Origin: Bordetella parapertussis
GTDB lineage: Bacteria; Pseudomonadota; Gammaproteobacteria; Burkholderiales; Burkholderiaceae_B
DNA: 13,160 nucleotides
Assembly (NCBI GenBank): GCA_945862495.1
Contig: CAMAYM010000069.1
Span: 1 to 13,160 of the forward strand
Direction of reading: 5' to 3'
Under the pieces are notes generated by a model that was not told the origin of the DNA, searched no databases, and was given only the letters and a program-made list of their open reading frames with translations. Position 1 is the first letter of the stretch. Each line of letters begins with the position of its first letter. Position numbers and translations under genes: made by a program. This document shows positions 7,098-13,160 of this stretch, in pieces.

Positions 7098-7127
7098 ATT
7101 GTGACAATTCGCTGACACGCATACACT
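7098..7127 (+). promoter_or_regulatory. candidate promoter of the TRAP operon with palindrome over the -35
   Basis: TTGTGA (7099-7104, 4 of 6) is followed after 17 bases by TACACT (7122-7127, 4 of 6). The perfect 11-base palindrome ATTGT-G-ACAAT (7098-7108) covers the -35 and resembles operators of several repressor families. Transcription would start near 7134, about 74 bases before the dctP ATG. The spacing is right, the hexamers are moderate. Confidence 0.4.
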
Positions 7128-7135
7128 CGTTGTGC

Positions 7136-7161
7136 TTTGACGGAGTTTAGCTGCGTCAAAA
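7136..7161 (+). repeat. inverted repeat TTTGACG-N11-CGTCAAA in the dctP leader
   Basis: TTTGACG (7136-7142) and CGTCAAA (7154-7160) are exact inverse arms around 11 bases. The right arm sits in the second copy of TGCGTCAAAA (7152-7161). It lies just downstream of the inferred transcription start of the TRAP operon, where it could be an operator or an mRNA hairpin. No T-run follows, so it is not a terminator. Confidence 0.45.
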
Positions 7162-7207
7162 AACCGTGGTCGATTTTCGACTGACTCATTCGCTCAAGGA
7201 TATCCTC

Positions 7208-8179
7208 ATGCGTAAAACTGTATCTTGGCTCGCTGGCGCACTCATCGCGACTGCTGGTATTTCGGCTCAGGCCCAAACAAAGTGGGATTTGCCTTCGGCT
7301 TATTCACCCAGTATTTTCCACGTTGAAAATTTGAACGAATTTGCTAAGGACGTCGCGCAGGCCTCAAAGGGCAAACTGAACATTACTGTTCACGCAAACG
7401 CTTCGCTTTACAAAGCGCCTGAAATCAAGCGCGCTGTCCAGGGCAATCAAGCACAACTCGGTGAAATTCTTTTAGTGAATTTTGCAAATGAAGATCCCAT
7501 TTATGAGCTCGATGGCTTGCCTTTTCTGGTTTCAAGTTATGCCGGCGCTAAAAAGTTAGCTGACATACAGAAGCCTTATTTAGAGAAAAAGTTAGCTTCG
7601 CAAGGCATGATGCTTTTGTTCACAGTGCCATGGCCACCACAGGGTATTTTCACGAACCGCGATTTGAAATCGATCGCTGACATGAAGGGTTTGAAGTGGC
7701 GCGCATATAGTCCTGCGACTTCTAAGATTGCTGAGCTGGTGGGAGCCCAGCCAGTGACGATTCAGCAGGCTGAGTTGTCACAAGCGATGGCTACAGGTGT
7801 GATTGACTCTTATATGTCCTCTAGCGCCACTGGTGTTGATACTAAAACTTACGAGTACATCAAAAAGTTTTATGACAATCAAGCGTGGATTCCTAAAAAT
7901 GCAATCTTGATGAACAAGAAAGCATTCGACGCCCTTGACGCTGACACCAAAAAAGCGGTTCTCGAGGCTGGTGCTCGCGCAGAAGCGCGTGGTTGGAAAG
8001 CTTCAGAAGCCAAGACAAACGAGTATTTGGCTGCTTGGACAAAAAATGGCGGACAAGTCATTCCACCAAGTCCAGAGCTGACTAAAGGCTTGAATGATGT
8101 GGGTCAAAAAATGCTCGCTGACTATCTCAAAAAGTCTGGCAAAGACGGTCAGGCTATTGTTGACGCTCTGAAAAAGTAA
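7208..8179 (+). CDS. dctP: TRAP transporter solute-binding protein, DctP family
   Basis: Periplasmic substrate-binding subunit of a tripartite ATP-independent periplasmic transporter, which takes up organic acids or similar carboxylates using an ion gradient. With the ATG at 7208 it has 323 residues, a usual length. The Sec signal peptide is about residues 1-22 (MRKT, hydrophobic core, cleavage after AQA). R165 in GLKWRAYSP fits the conserved arginine that forms a salt bridge with a ligand carboxylate in this family; the TIQQAELSQAMATGVIDSYMSS segment (split here from about 184 to 205) is the typical second lobe. AAGGA lies 7 bases before this ATG, which decides against an in-frame start 14 codons upstream. 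The next gene, dctQ, begins 3 bases after the stop. The dct symbols are family-level: C4-dicarboxylate specificity is not shown. Confidence 0.94.
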   Translation: MRKTVSWLAGALIATAGISAQAQTKWDLPSAYSPSIFHVENLNEFAKDVAQASKGKLNITVHANASLYKAPEIKRAVQGNQAQLGEILLVNFANEDPIYELDGLPFLVSSYAGAKKLADIQKPYLEKKLASQGMMLLFTVPWPPQGIFTNRDLKSIADMKGLKWRAYSPATSKIAELVGAQPVTIQQAELSQAMATGVIDSYMSSSATGVDTKTYEYIKKFYDNQAWIPKNAILMNKKAFDALDADTKKAVLEAGARAEARGWKASEAKTNEYLAAWTKNGGQVIPPSPELTKGLNDVGQKMLADYLKKSGKDGQAIVDALKK

Positions 8180-8182
8180 TCA

Positions 8183-8692
8183 ATGCGACGCTTTCTTGAT
8201 GGTCTGTATGCTGCCGCCGAATTTCTGGCGGCAGTTTCTTTAATCGGGGTCTTGGTGTCGGTGCTCTTGAGCATCGTCAGCAGACAATTGTCTTTTCACA
8301 TTTCAGGTCTGGATGCCTACGCAGGCTATTTCATGGCCTCTGCAGGATTTTTCGCCTTGGCCTCGACTTTGCGTCATGGTGAGCATATTCGGGTCACATT
8401 TCTGCTAAATGCTTTATCACCCGCCGGCCAGCGACGTTTGGACATCGGGTCAATTTCAGTGGGATTGGCTGTAGTAGCGTCACTTGCATTCTTTAGCTCT
8501 AAGTTAGTGCTGGACTCTTGGACGTTTAACGATATTTCCACCAGCAATGATGCCACACCGCTTTGGATTCCTCAGCTGACGATGGCTGCCGGAAATATTT
8601 TGTTTGTGATTGCTTTCATTGACTTACTGGTCGCTCGCATTCGTGGTGAAGCAGTGATGATTGACACACAGGAGTTGCAACATAATGAGTGA
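8183..8692 (+). CDS. dctQ: TRAP transporter small membrane subunit, DctQ family
   Basis: Small integral membrane subunit of the TRAP transporter, which pairs with the large DctM subunit. The 169 residues carry four hydrophobic segments (about 12-34, 45-63, 88-110, 128-146), the normal DctQ topology. The conserved loop TLRHGEHIRV (about 62-71) after the second segment is characteristic. The gene starts 3 bases after the dctP stop without a strong ribosome binding site, suggesting translational coupling, and its end overlaps the start of dctM by 8 bases (ATGAGTGA). Sequence in this family diverges quickly, so the call rests on topology, the loop motif and gene order. Confidence 0.93.
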   Translation: MRRFLDGLYAAAEFLAAVSLIGVLVSVLLSIVSRQLSFHISGLDAYAGYFMASAGFFALASTLRHGEHIRVTFLLNALSPAGQRRLDIGSISVGLAVVASLAFFSSKLVLDSWTFNDISTSNDATPLWIPQLTMAAGNILFVIAFIDLLVARIRGEAVMIDTQELQHNE

Positions 8693-9986
8693 TCTCTTAA
8701 TTGTTGGGTTACTCATCGTCTCCCTATTTGGTTTTTTGGCAGGTGGTGTTTGGGTGGGTTTGACGCTTGCTGGGACTGCCTGGATCGGGATGGAGTTGTT
8801 TTCCACACGACCTGCTGGCGACGCCATGGCGATCACGATTTGGGGAGCCTCATCCAGCTGGACCTTGACTGCTTTGCCGTTGTTTTTGTGGATGGGGGAA
8901 ATTCTCTTTCGCACTCGGTTGTCGCAGGATTTGTTCACAGGGCTGGCACCTTGGTTGAATAAACTGCCCGGTCGCCTGCTGCATACCAACGTGATTGGCT
9001 GTGCGATTTTTGCAGCCGTGTCAGGTTCGTCTGCAGCGACATGTGCCACGATTGGCAAGATGACTTTGCCCGAGCTCAAAAAGCGTGGTTACCCCGATAA
9101 TATGGTGATTGGTACGCTTGCCGGTGCTGGGACCTTGGGTCTGCTCATTCCTCCCTCGATCATTATGATCGTTTACGGCGTGGCCGCTGAGGTCTCGATT
9201 GCTCAGCTATTTATCGCTGGCATCATCCCGGGTATTTTTCTGGCGATGTTGTTCAGTGGTTACATTATGTTTTGGGCGTGGCGCAATCCTTCACAGGTTC
9301 CTCCCGCAGACCCAGAAATGACTTTCCGTCAAAAGGTCTATCAATCCCGCAACTTGATTCCAGTGATGTTGCTCATTGCAAGTGTCTTGGGTTCTATCTA
9401 CAGTGGCGTAGCCACTGCGACAGAGGCGGCAGCGATTGGTGTACTGGGTTCCTTGATTATTTCTGGTTTTCAGAAGTCACTGAACTGGGAAACATTCAAA
9501 GCCTCCATTTTGGGTGCGACGCGTTTGTACTGCATGATTGCGTTGATTCTGGCTGGCGCCCAGTTTTTGACGCTTTCGATGGGGTATATCGGTTTGCCGC
9601 GTGCGTTGGCCGAGTGGATTGGGATCATGGGTCTTTCGCAGTTTTGGCTCATCGTCGTGCTGATGGTCTTCTTTATTATTTTGGGTTGCTTTTTGGATGG
9701 CATCTCAATGGTGGTGCTGACCATGGGCGTGTTGTTGCCAACGGTTCAAGCAGCCGGTATTGATTTGATCTGGTTTGGTATCTTTATTGTATTTGTTGTC
9801 GAGATGGCACAAGTGACGCCGCCAGTCGGTTTCAATCTCTTTGTGCTAGCAGGAATGACCAAGCGCGACTTGCCCTACATCGCTCGTGTGTCTATGCCAA
9901 TGTTTTTCTTGATGATTTTTGCAGTGCTGGTGCTTTATTTTGTACCTGAACTCGCAACCTTGCTTCCGAAACATATGAAGCTGTAA
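8685..9986 (+). CDS. dctM: TRAP transporter large permease, DctM family
   Basis: Large membrane subunit that forms the transport path of the TRAP system and couples uptake to an ion gradient, commonly Na+. The 433 residues match the usual 425-440, with 11-12 hydrophobic segments. Family signatures are AVSGSSAATCATIGKMTLPE (about 111-130) and GTLGLLIPPS (about 149-158), the first scoop-like re-entrant region, with a second set at TATEAAAIG and VTPPVGFNLF in the C-terminal half. The chosen ATG overlaps dctQ; AGGAG at 8670-8674 lies 10 bases ahead. An upstream in-frame codon 8 residues earlier is less likely. The P-Q-M order is complete, so the transporter looks functional. A hairpin follows at 9999-10027. 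Confidence 0.95.
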   Translation: MSDLLIVGLLIVSLFGFLAGGVWVGLTLAGTAWIGMELFSTRPAGDAMAITIWGASSSWTLTALPLFLWMGEILFRTRLSQDLFTGLAPWLNKLPGRLLHTNVIGCAIFAAVSGSSAATCATIGKMTLPELKKRGYPDNMVIGTLAGAGTLGLLIPPSIIMIVYGVAAEVSIAQLFIAGIIPGIFLAMLFSGYIMFWAWRNPSQVPPADPEMTFRQKVYQSRNLIPVMLLIASVLGSIYSGVATATEAAAIGVLGSLIISGFQKSLNWETFKASILGATRLYCMIALILAGAQFLTLSMGYIGLPRALAEWIGIMGLSQFWLIVVLMVFFIILGCFLDGISMVVLTMGVLLPTVQAAGIDLIWFGIFIVFVVEMAQVTPPVGFNLFVLAGMTKRDLPYIARVSMPMFFLMIFAVLVLYFVPELATLLPKHMKL

Positions 9987-9998
9987 GATGTTTTAAAC

Positions 9999-10027
9999 GC
10001 CGTCAGTCCTCGTTCGAGGCTGACGGC
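9999..10027. other. strong hairpin between dctM and the CBS/DUF294 gene
   Basis: GCCGTCAG-T-CCTCG (9999-10012) and CGAGG-CTGACGGC (10015-10027) pair over 13 bp with a single bulged T and a tiny loop. No T-run follows on the plus strand, so it is not a classic intrinsic terminator; it may be a processing or stability element or a weak terminator. CTGACG (10020-10025) with TATAGA (10044-10049), 18 bases apart, resembles a promoter, but the start would fall on the ribosome binding site, so I give it little weight. Confidence 0.5.
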
Positions 10028-10067
10028 CCAGTGCTTTGGACGCTATAGACTTCAACGGAGGTTTGTG

Positions 10068-11945
10068 ATGAGTTCACCTAGCCTGGTTCAAAATCTTCGC
10101 CAACAAATCATGCAACGTCTGCCATTTTCTGAAATGGCAATCGAAGACGTTGATTTTTTTCTCACATCCTCTGGCGAGGCCTATTTCGCGCCGAGCGAAG
10201 TCATCGTGGCACCTGCCGACGGCCCCCCCAGTTTTCTGTATCTGATTCGTCAGGGACGTGTCTCCGGTAAACGTGTCAACCCAGGTTTGGTCGAAACCGT
10301 CTTTGAGATGGAGGCAGGAGATCTTTTTTCTGTTAGTGCGAGTTTGGCTGCGCGTCCGGTCGCGGCCACCTACACCGCGGTGACGGATTGCTTTTGTTTA
10401 ATGCTGCCGGCAGCGGCACTTCAAACACTCTCCGCGCGCTCTCAGGCGTTTCGGGATTTTGCTAACAATCGTGTCTGGATGTTGCTCGAACAATCCAGGC
10501 AGGCGATGCGTAACAGTGTGGCCTCAAAGGCCTTACATGAGCAATCCCTCGAGAGCCGTTTAGGCGATTTGATTCGACGCGTCCCGATTGTGACGGCTCC
10601 ACAGACCTCTCTGCGTGAGGCCCTCACACTGGTTCATGAAAAAAAAGTGGGTTCGGTGCTGATCACTGAGGACGGGTATGAGATTTTAGGTATCTTGACG
10701 CGTGATGATGTGCTGAGTCGTGTCACGCTGGCGGGCATGAGTTTGGATACTCCGATCAGCGAGGTGATGTCTAAAAACGTTAAAACCTTGACGGTCGACG
10801 ATACGGCCGAAGAAGCGGCTGTCATGATGTCTCAATTCCGTATTCGTCATGTACCTGTATTGGAGCAAGGACGGATTGTGGGATGTATTTCCGAGCGAGA
10901 TTTATTTTCCCTGCAGCGTTTGTCTTTTGACACAATTAGTTCAGCCGTGCGGATGGCAGAGGATGTTTCAGCCTTGCAAGAATGTGCGGCCAACATCCGA
11001 AAGTTTGCGCGTAGCTTGTTGGGGCAAGGGGTCAAGGCACGTCAGCTGACTTTTTTAATTAGCCATTTAAATGATGTACTGACGTCACGCTTGGTCATAT
11101 TGCTGGCTCATCAACACGGACTAGATCTGGATGATTTTGCCTGGATTGCGTTAGGGTCTGAAGGTCGAAGCGAACAGACGATTGCAACGGATCAAGATAA
11201 TGCGCTGATTTATGTGGATCGTAGCGACGCTTCCATCAAAGATCGTTATATTGCTTTTGCACGAGAGGTGAATGTGGCCCTGGATGTCTGCGGCTATCCT
11301 CTTTGCAAAGGTAACATCATGGCGAGCAATCCAACATTGTGCTTGACCCAGCAAGAGTGGCGACACCGTTTCGCCCACTGGGTTGAACATGGACACCCCG
11401 AAGACTTGTTAAACGCCGGCATCTTTTTTGACTTTAGATCACTGGTGGGTAATGATCAGCTGCTAAAAGAGTTACGCACTGAGGTGACCGAGATGACGGC
11501 AGAGACGCCACGGTTTCTCAAGCTAATGGCAGAAGCATCGTTACGTAATACAGTGCCCTTGAATTGGCTCGGTAGTTTGGATACTAAAAAAATTGATAAT
11601 AAGCAGGTGATTGACCTTAAGTTACAGGGTACGGCGATTGTGGTGGAGATCGCGCGCATTTATGCGCTCGCGCACCGTATTGAGGCGCTTAATACTCAGG
11701 AGCGTCTGGCTGCACTTGGCAGAGCAGCGGGTGTGCCTAAAAAGGAAAGTTCTGCCTGGATTGCAGCGTTTCAGTATTTGCAGACTTTGAGGCTGGCGAT
11801 TCAGCTGGATGGCGGAATGATTGGGGACAATCCGAATGCCTTGGATATTGACTCGCTCAATGCTGTCGATCGTACGATTTTAAAAGGATCGTTGTCGCGT
11901 ATTCGTTCTTTGCAACAGCGTCTCGAGCTTGATTATGTTCGCTGA
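10068..11945 (+). CDS. CNMP-CBS-DUF294 putative nucleotidyltransferase
   Basis: Cytoplasmic multidomain protein of 625 residues, complete for its class. In order: a cyclic-nucleotide-binding-like (CNMP/CRP effector) domain at about 20-145; a pair of CBS domains at about 165-285, with the CBS repeats near RVPIVTAPQTSLREAL and PISEVMSKNV; a DUF294 nucleotidyltransferase-like domain at about 310-450 with GSEGRSEQ (363-370) and D375-x-D377, the glycine-serine and paired aspartates of GlnD/nucleotidyltransferase-fold enzymes; and the DUF294 C-terminal domain at about 460-620. Such proteins are thought to sense nucleotides and modify or regulate a partner, but their target is generally unknown. ATG 10068 has GGAGG 6 bases ahead; the GTG one codon earlier is too close to it. 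The gene follows the TRAP permease and overlaps the exonuclease gene by 11 bases. Role here is inference; the domain layout is clear. Confidence 0.9.
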   Translation: MSSPSLVQNLRQQIMQRLPFSEMAIEDVDFFLTSSGEAYFAPSEVIVAPADGPPSFLYLIRQGRVSGKRVNPGLVETVFEMEAGDLFSVSASLAARPVAATYTAVTDCFCLMLPAAALQTLSARSQAFRDFANNRVWMLLEQSRQAMRNSVASKALHEQSLESRLGDLIRRVPIVTAPQTSLREALTLVHEKKVGSVLITEDGYEILGILTRDDVLSRVTLAGMSLDTPISEVMSKNVKTLTVDDTAEEAAVMMSQFRIRHVPVLEQGRIVGCISERDLFSLQRLSFDTISSAVRMAEDVSALQECAANIRKFARSLLGQGVKARQLTFLISHLNDVLTSRLVILLAHQHGLDLDDFAWIALGSEGRSEQTIATDQDNALIYVDRSDASIKDRYIAFAREVNVALDVCGYPLCKGNIMASNPTLCLTQQEWRHRFAHWVEHGHPEDLLNAGIFFDFRSLVGNDQLLKELRTEVTEMTAETPRFLKLMAEASLRNTVPLNWLGSLDTKKIDNKQVIDLKLQGTAIVVEIARIYALAHRIEALNTQERLAALGRAAGVPKKESSAWIAAFQYLQTLRLAIQLDGGMIGDNPNALDIDSLNAVDRTILKGSLSRIRSLQQRLELDYVR

Positions 11946-12594
11946 GCTCAGTCGTTGGGTAAGAGGTTTTGGTGGTCAGCGCGTCGCGGAGCGCAATCAG
12001 ACCCAGCGTTGGATCATGCTCGATGTTGAAACAACGGGGCTTGATCCTAGAGCAGATCAGCTTTTGGCGATCGCTGCCATCGCTTTATGTTTTTCGCCAG
12101 CAACAGGTCGTTTAGACGTCGCAATAGGCGATAGTTTTGAAATTGTGCTGCGTCAGGATAAACCGTCAGGAAAGGAAAATATCTTGATCCATCATATCGG
12201 CATCCAGGCCCAGTCCGAGGGTAGTGTGCCCGAAGAGGGTCTTGAGCTGTTTAGGAATTGGGCTGGAAATGCCCCTCTGTTGGCGTTTCACGCGGCATTT
12301 GATCAGGTCATGATTGAGCGTGCCTTTCGACGTTTTCATCTAGCTCCGCTTGGTAATGAATGGCTAGATATCGAACCCATCGTGCGTTTGTTAGGGGGCA
12401 ATACCAAAGCGCACGCGCTCGATGATTGGTTGACGCATTTTGGCATCGAATGTGCTGTACGACATCAAGCCGCCTCGGATGCTTTTGCGACTGCTGAGCT
12501 GTTAATGCGTTTATGGCCTACGATACATAAAGAGGCAAACTCCTGGTCGCAGCTTCGCAAGCTTGCACGTAGCGCCGCATGGATCCCTCACTAA
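11935..12594 (+). CDS. DEDDh 3'-5' exonuclease (DnaQ-like)
   Basis: Predicted 3'-5' exonuclease of the DnaQ superfamily, using two metal ions on DNA or RNA ends; 219 residues. Exo I is D30-x-E32 in LDVETTGL, Exo II is D123 in LAFHAAFD, and Exo III is H177 with D182 in RHQAASDAFATAELL, so all five DEDDh residues are present and an active enzyme is likely. A conserved IHHIG segment (about 85-89) resembles the Exo I-II spacer of DnaQ. It lacks the polymerase-binding C-terminal tail of the true DnaQ epsilon subunit and is a stand-alone member. The ATG at 11935 lies inside the DUF294 gene (11-base overlap), pointing to translational coupling and a shared job with that protein. An alternative TTG start lies two codons earlier. 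Substrate unknown. Confidence 0.89.
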   Translation: MFAELSRWVRGFGGQRVAERNQTQRWIMLDVETTGLDPRADQLLAIAAIALCFSPATGRLDVAIGDSFEIVLRQDKPSGKENILIHHIGIQAQSEGSVPEEGLELFRNWAGNAPLLAFHAAFDQVMIERAFRRFHLAPLGNEWLDIEPIVRLLGGNTKAHALDDWLTHFGIECAVRHQAASDAFATAELLMRLWPTIHKEANSWSQLRKLARSAAWIPH

Positions 12595-12606
12595 GAGCTA
12601 AACGGT

Positions 12607-12678
12607 ATGTCGGCCTCGAAGGTCTATAGCGTGTCTAAAGGTAAAATTACAGAAATTAAGGGATCAAAAGTTTCATGA
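12607..12678 (+). CDS. possible 23-residue leader ORF coupled to the YeeE/YedE gene
   Basis: ATG at 12607 opens a 23-codon frame rich in lysine and serine (begins MSASKVYSVSK) that stops with the TGA at 12676-12678, overlapping the next gene's ATG as ATGA. This is the classic arrangement for translational coupling. No strong ribosome binding site precedes it (only a loose AAGAG), and the peptide matches no family I recognise. A chance ORF is quite possible, since the downstream gene has its own AAGGGA. Confidence 0.28.
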   Translation: MSASKVYSVSKGKITEIKGSKVS

Positions 12679-13160
12679 ACGTTCAAGACACACTCGTTTG
12701 GTCGGGGCTCATCATCGGTCTGCTGTTTGGCGCGACGGGACAGTTATCTGGCTTTTGTTTAAATCGTGCGCTCAAAGAATATTGGCAGTCTGGCGCGCTT
12801 CATAAGGCGCAGTCCTTCGTCTTGGCCTTGGCCGTCGCGATGATCGGGACACAAGGCTTAGCACAATTTGAATGGATCGATCTGAGCAAATCCATCTATC
12901 GCAGCCCAACATTCTCATGGTTGTTAGTGCCGATAGGTGGCATCCTGTTTGGTTACGGCATGATGTTAGCTAACGGCTGCGGTGCGCGTACGTTGGTGCT
13001 TTGCGCACAGGGTAATCTTCGCTCCTTTGTGGTCTTGTTGTGTTTGGGCATTTCCGCCTATATGACGTTGACGGGTGTTTTGGGTCCCTTGCGTCAAGCA
13101 TTGAATCAAATGACGGTGGTCTCAGGAAGCAGCATCGCAGACCTGCCTTTCGTGGTGCAA
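12675..13160 (+). CDS. YeeE/YedE family (TsuA-like) sulfur transporter, 3' end missing
   Basis: Integral inner-membrane protein of the YeeE/YedE family, which imports thiosulfate or other sulfur compounds; the first 162 residues are visible and the frame is open at the window end. The full family is usually about 350-400 residues. Hydrophobic segments lie at about 7-25, 47-63, 81-98 and 117-135. Two conserved cysteine motifs of thiosulfate transporters are present: C28 in LSGFCLNRA and C102 in ANGCGARTLV, followed by the QGNLRS turn (about 112-117). A rhodanese or TusA-like partner may follow outside the window. An in-frame TAA at 12657-12659 excludes earlier starts; AAGGGA (12658-12663) lies 11 bases before the ATG, a long spacer. 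It follows the exonuclease gene by 80 bases. The assignment to sulfur transport rests on the cysteine motifs and fold pattern. Confidence 0.88.
   Translation, partial: MNVQDTLVWSGLIIGLLFGATGQLSGFCLNRALKEYWQSGALHKAQSFVLALAVAMIGTQGLAQFEWIDLSKSIYRSPTFSWLLVPIGGILFGYGMMLANGCGARTLVLCAQGNLRSFVVLLCLGISAYMTLTGVLGPLRQALNQMTVVSGSSIADLPFVVQ

Noticed and set aside
8624..9079. 151-codon minus-strand ORF over the dctQ/dctM junction
   Set aside because: Antisense to conserved TRAP coding sequence, with no domain recognisable; a shadow frame.
9272..9763. 163-codon plus-strand ORF inside dctM in another frame
   Set aside because: It is rich in Trp, Phe and Cys, as expected of a frame-shifted membrane gene, and dctM itself is intact and conserved.
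10020..10049. CTGACG/TATAGA promoter for the DUF294 gene
   Set aside because: The start would fall at the Shine-Dalgarno sequence, and the -35 is buried in the hairpin; kept only as a remark.
1..13160. CRISPR arrays, toxin-antitoxin or phage-defence genes, transposases, integrases, tRNA genes
   Set aside because: I looked for repeated spacers, recombinase motifs, cloverleaf sequence and small paired genes and found none. The exonuclease is not next to any recognised defence gene.

Overview
The window looks like an ordinary metabolic and transport segment of a proteobacterial chromosome, most likely a betaproteobacterium of the Burkholderiales, perhaps Alcaligenaceae. This is inferred from gene content: an orphan Bug/TctC periplasmic binding protein, a CaiB-type CoA-transferase, a TRAP transporter and a CBS/DUF294 plus exonuclease pair. 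Composition is moderate GC and fairly even. I see no rRNA or tRNA, CRISPR array, insertion sequence, phage gene or attachment site. Coding density is high. The longest stretch without a gene is about 225 bases (6983-7207), so no gap exceeds 300 bases.

Left part (1-4759): the 3' portion of a class III CoA-transferase (+) converges on an MFS exporter (-), with the two stop codons overlapping. The MFS gene is divergent, with only 24 bases between start codons, from a M20-family Zn amidohydrolase of the N-carbamoyl/N-acyl amino acid type (+). That gene converges on an AspA/AstE-type Zn deacylase (-). Two different amide-cleaving metalloenzymes side by side suggest scavenging of N-substituted amino acids; this is inference.

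Middle (4760-7207): an orphan tripartite tricarboxylate binding protein and a quinone-oxidoreductase-like MDR enzyme lie on the minus strand. Two hairpins follow the binding-protein gene, one of them a convincing terminator for it. The 225-base divergent region before the TRAP genes holds candidate promoters in both directions and several dyads, including a 10-base word (TGCGTCAAAA) repeated exactly.

Right part (7208-13160): a plus-strand run encodes a TRAP transporter (DctP, DctQ, DctM), then after a hairpin a CNMP-CBS-DUF294 putative nucleotidyltransferase overlapping a DEDDh exonuclease by 11 bases, then the first 162 codons of a YeeE/YedE (TsuA-like) sulfur transporter cut by the window end. 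A 23-codon ORF may precede that last gene and be translationally coupled to it. The DUF294/exonuclease pair is the most interesting unit: its function is poorly understood, and here it follows a TRAP transporter.
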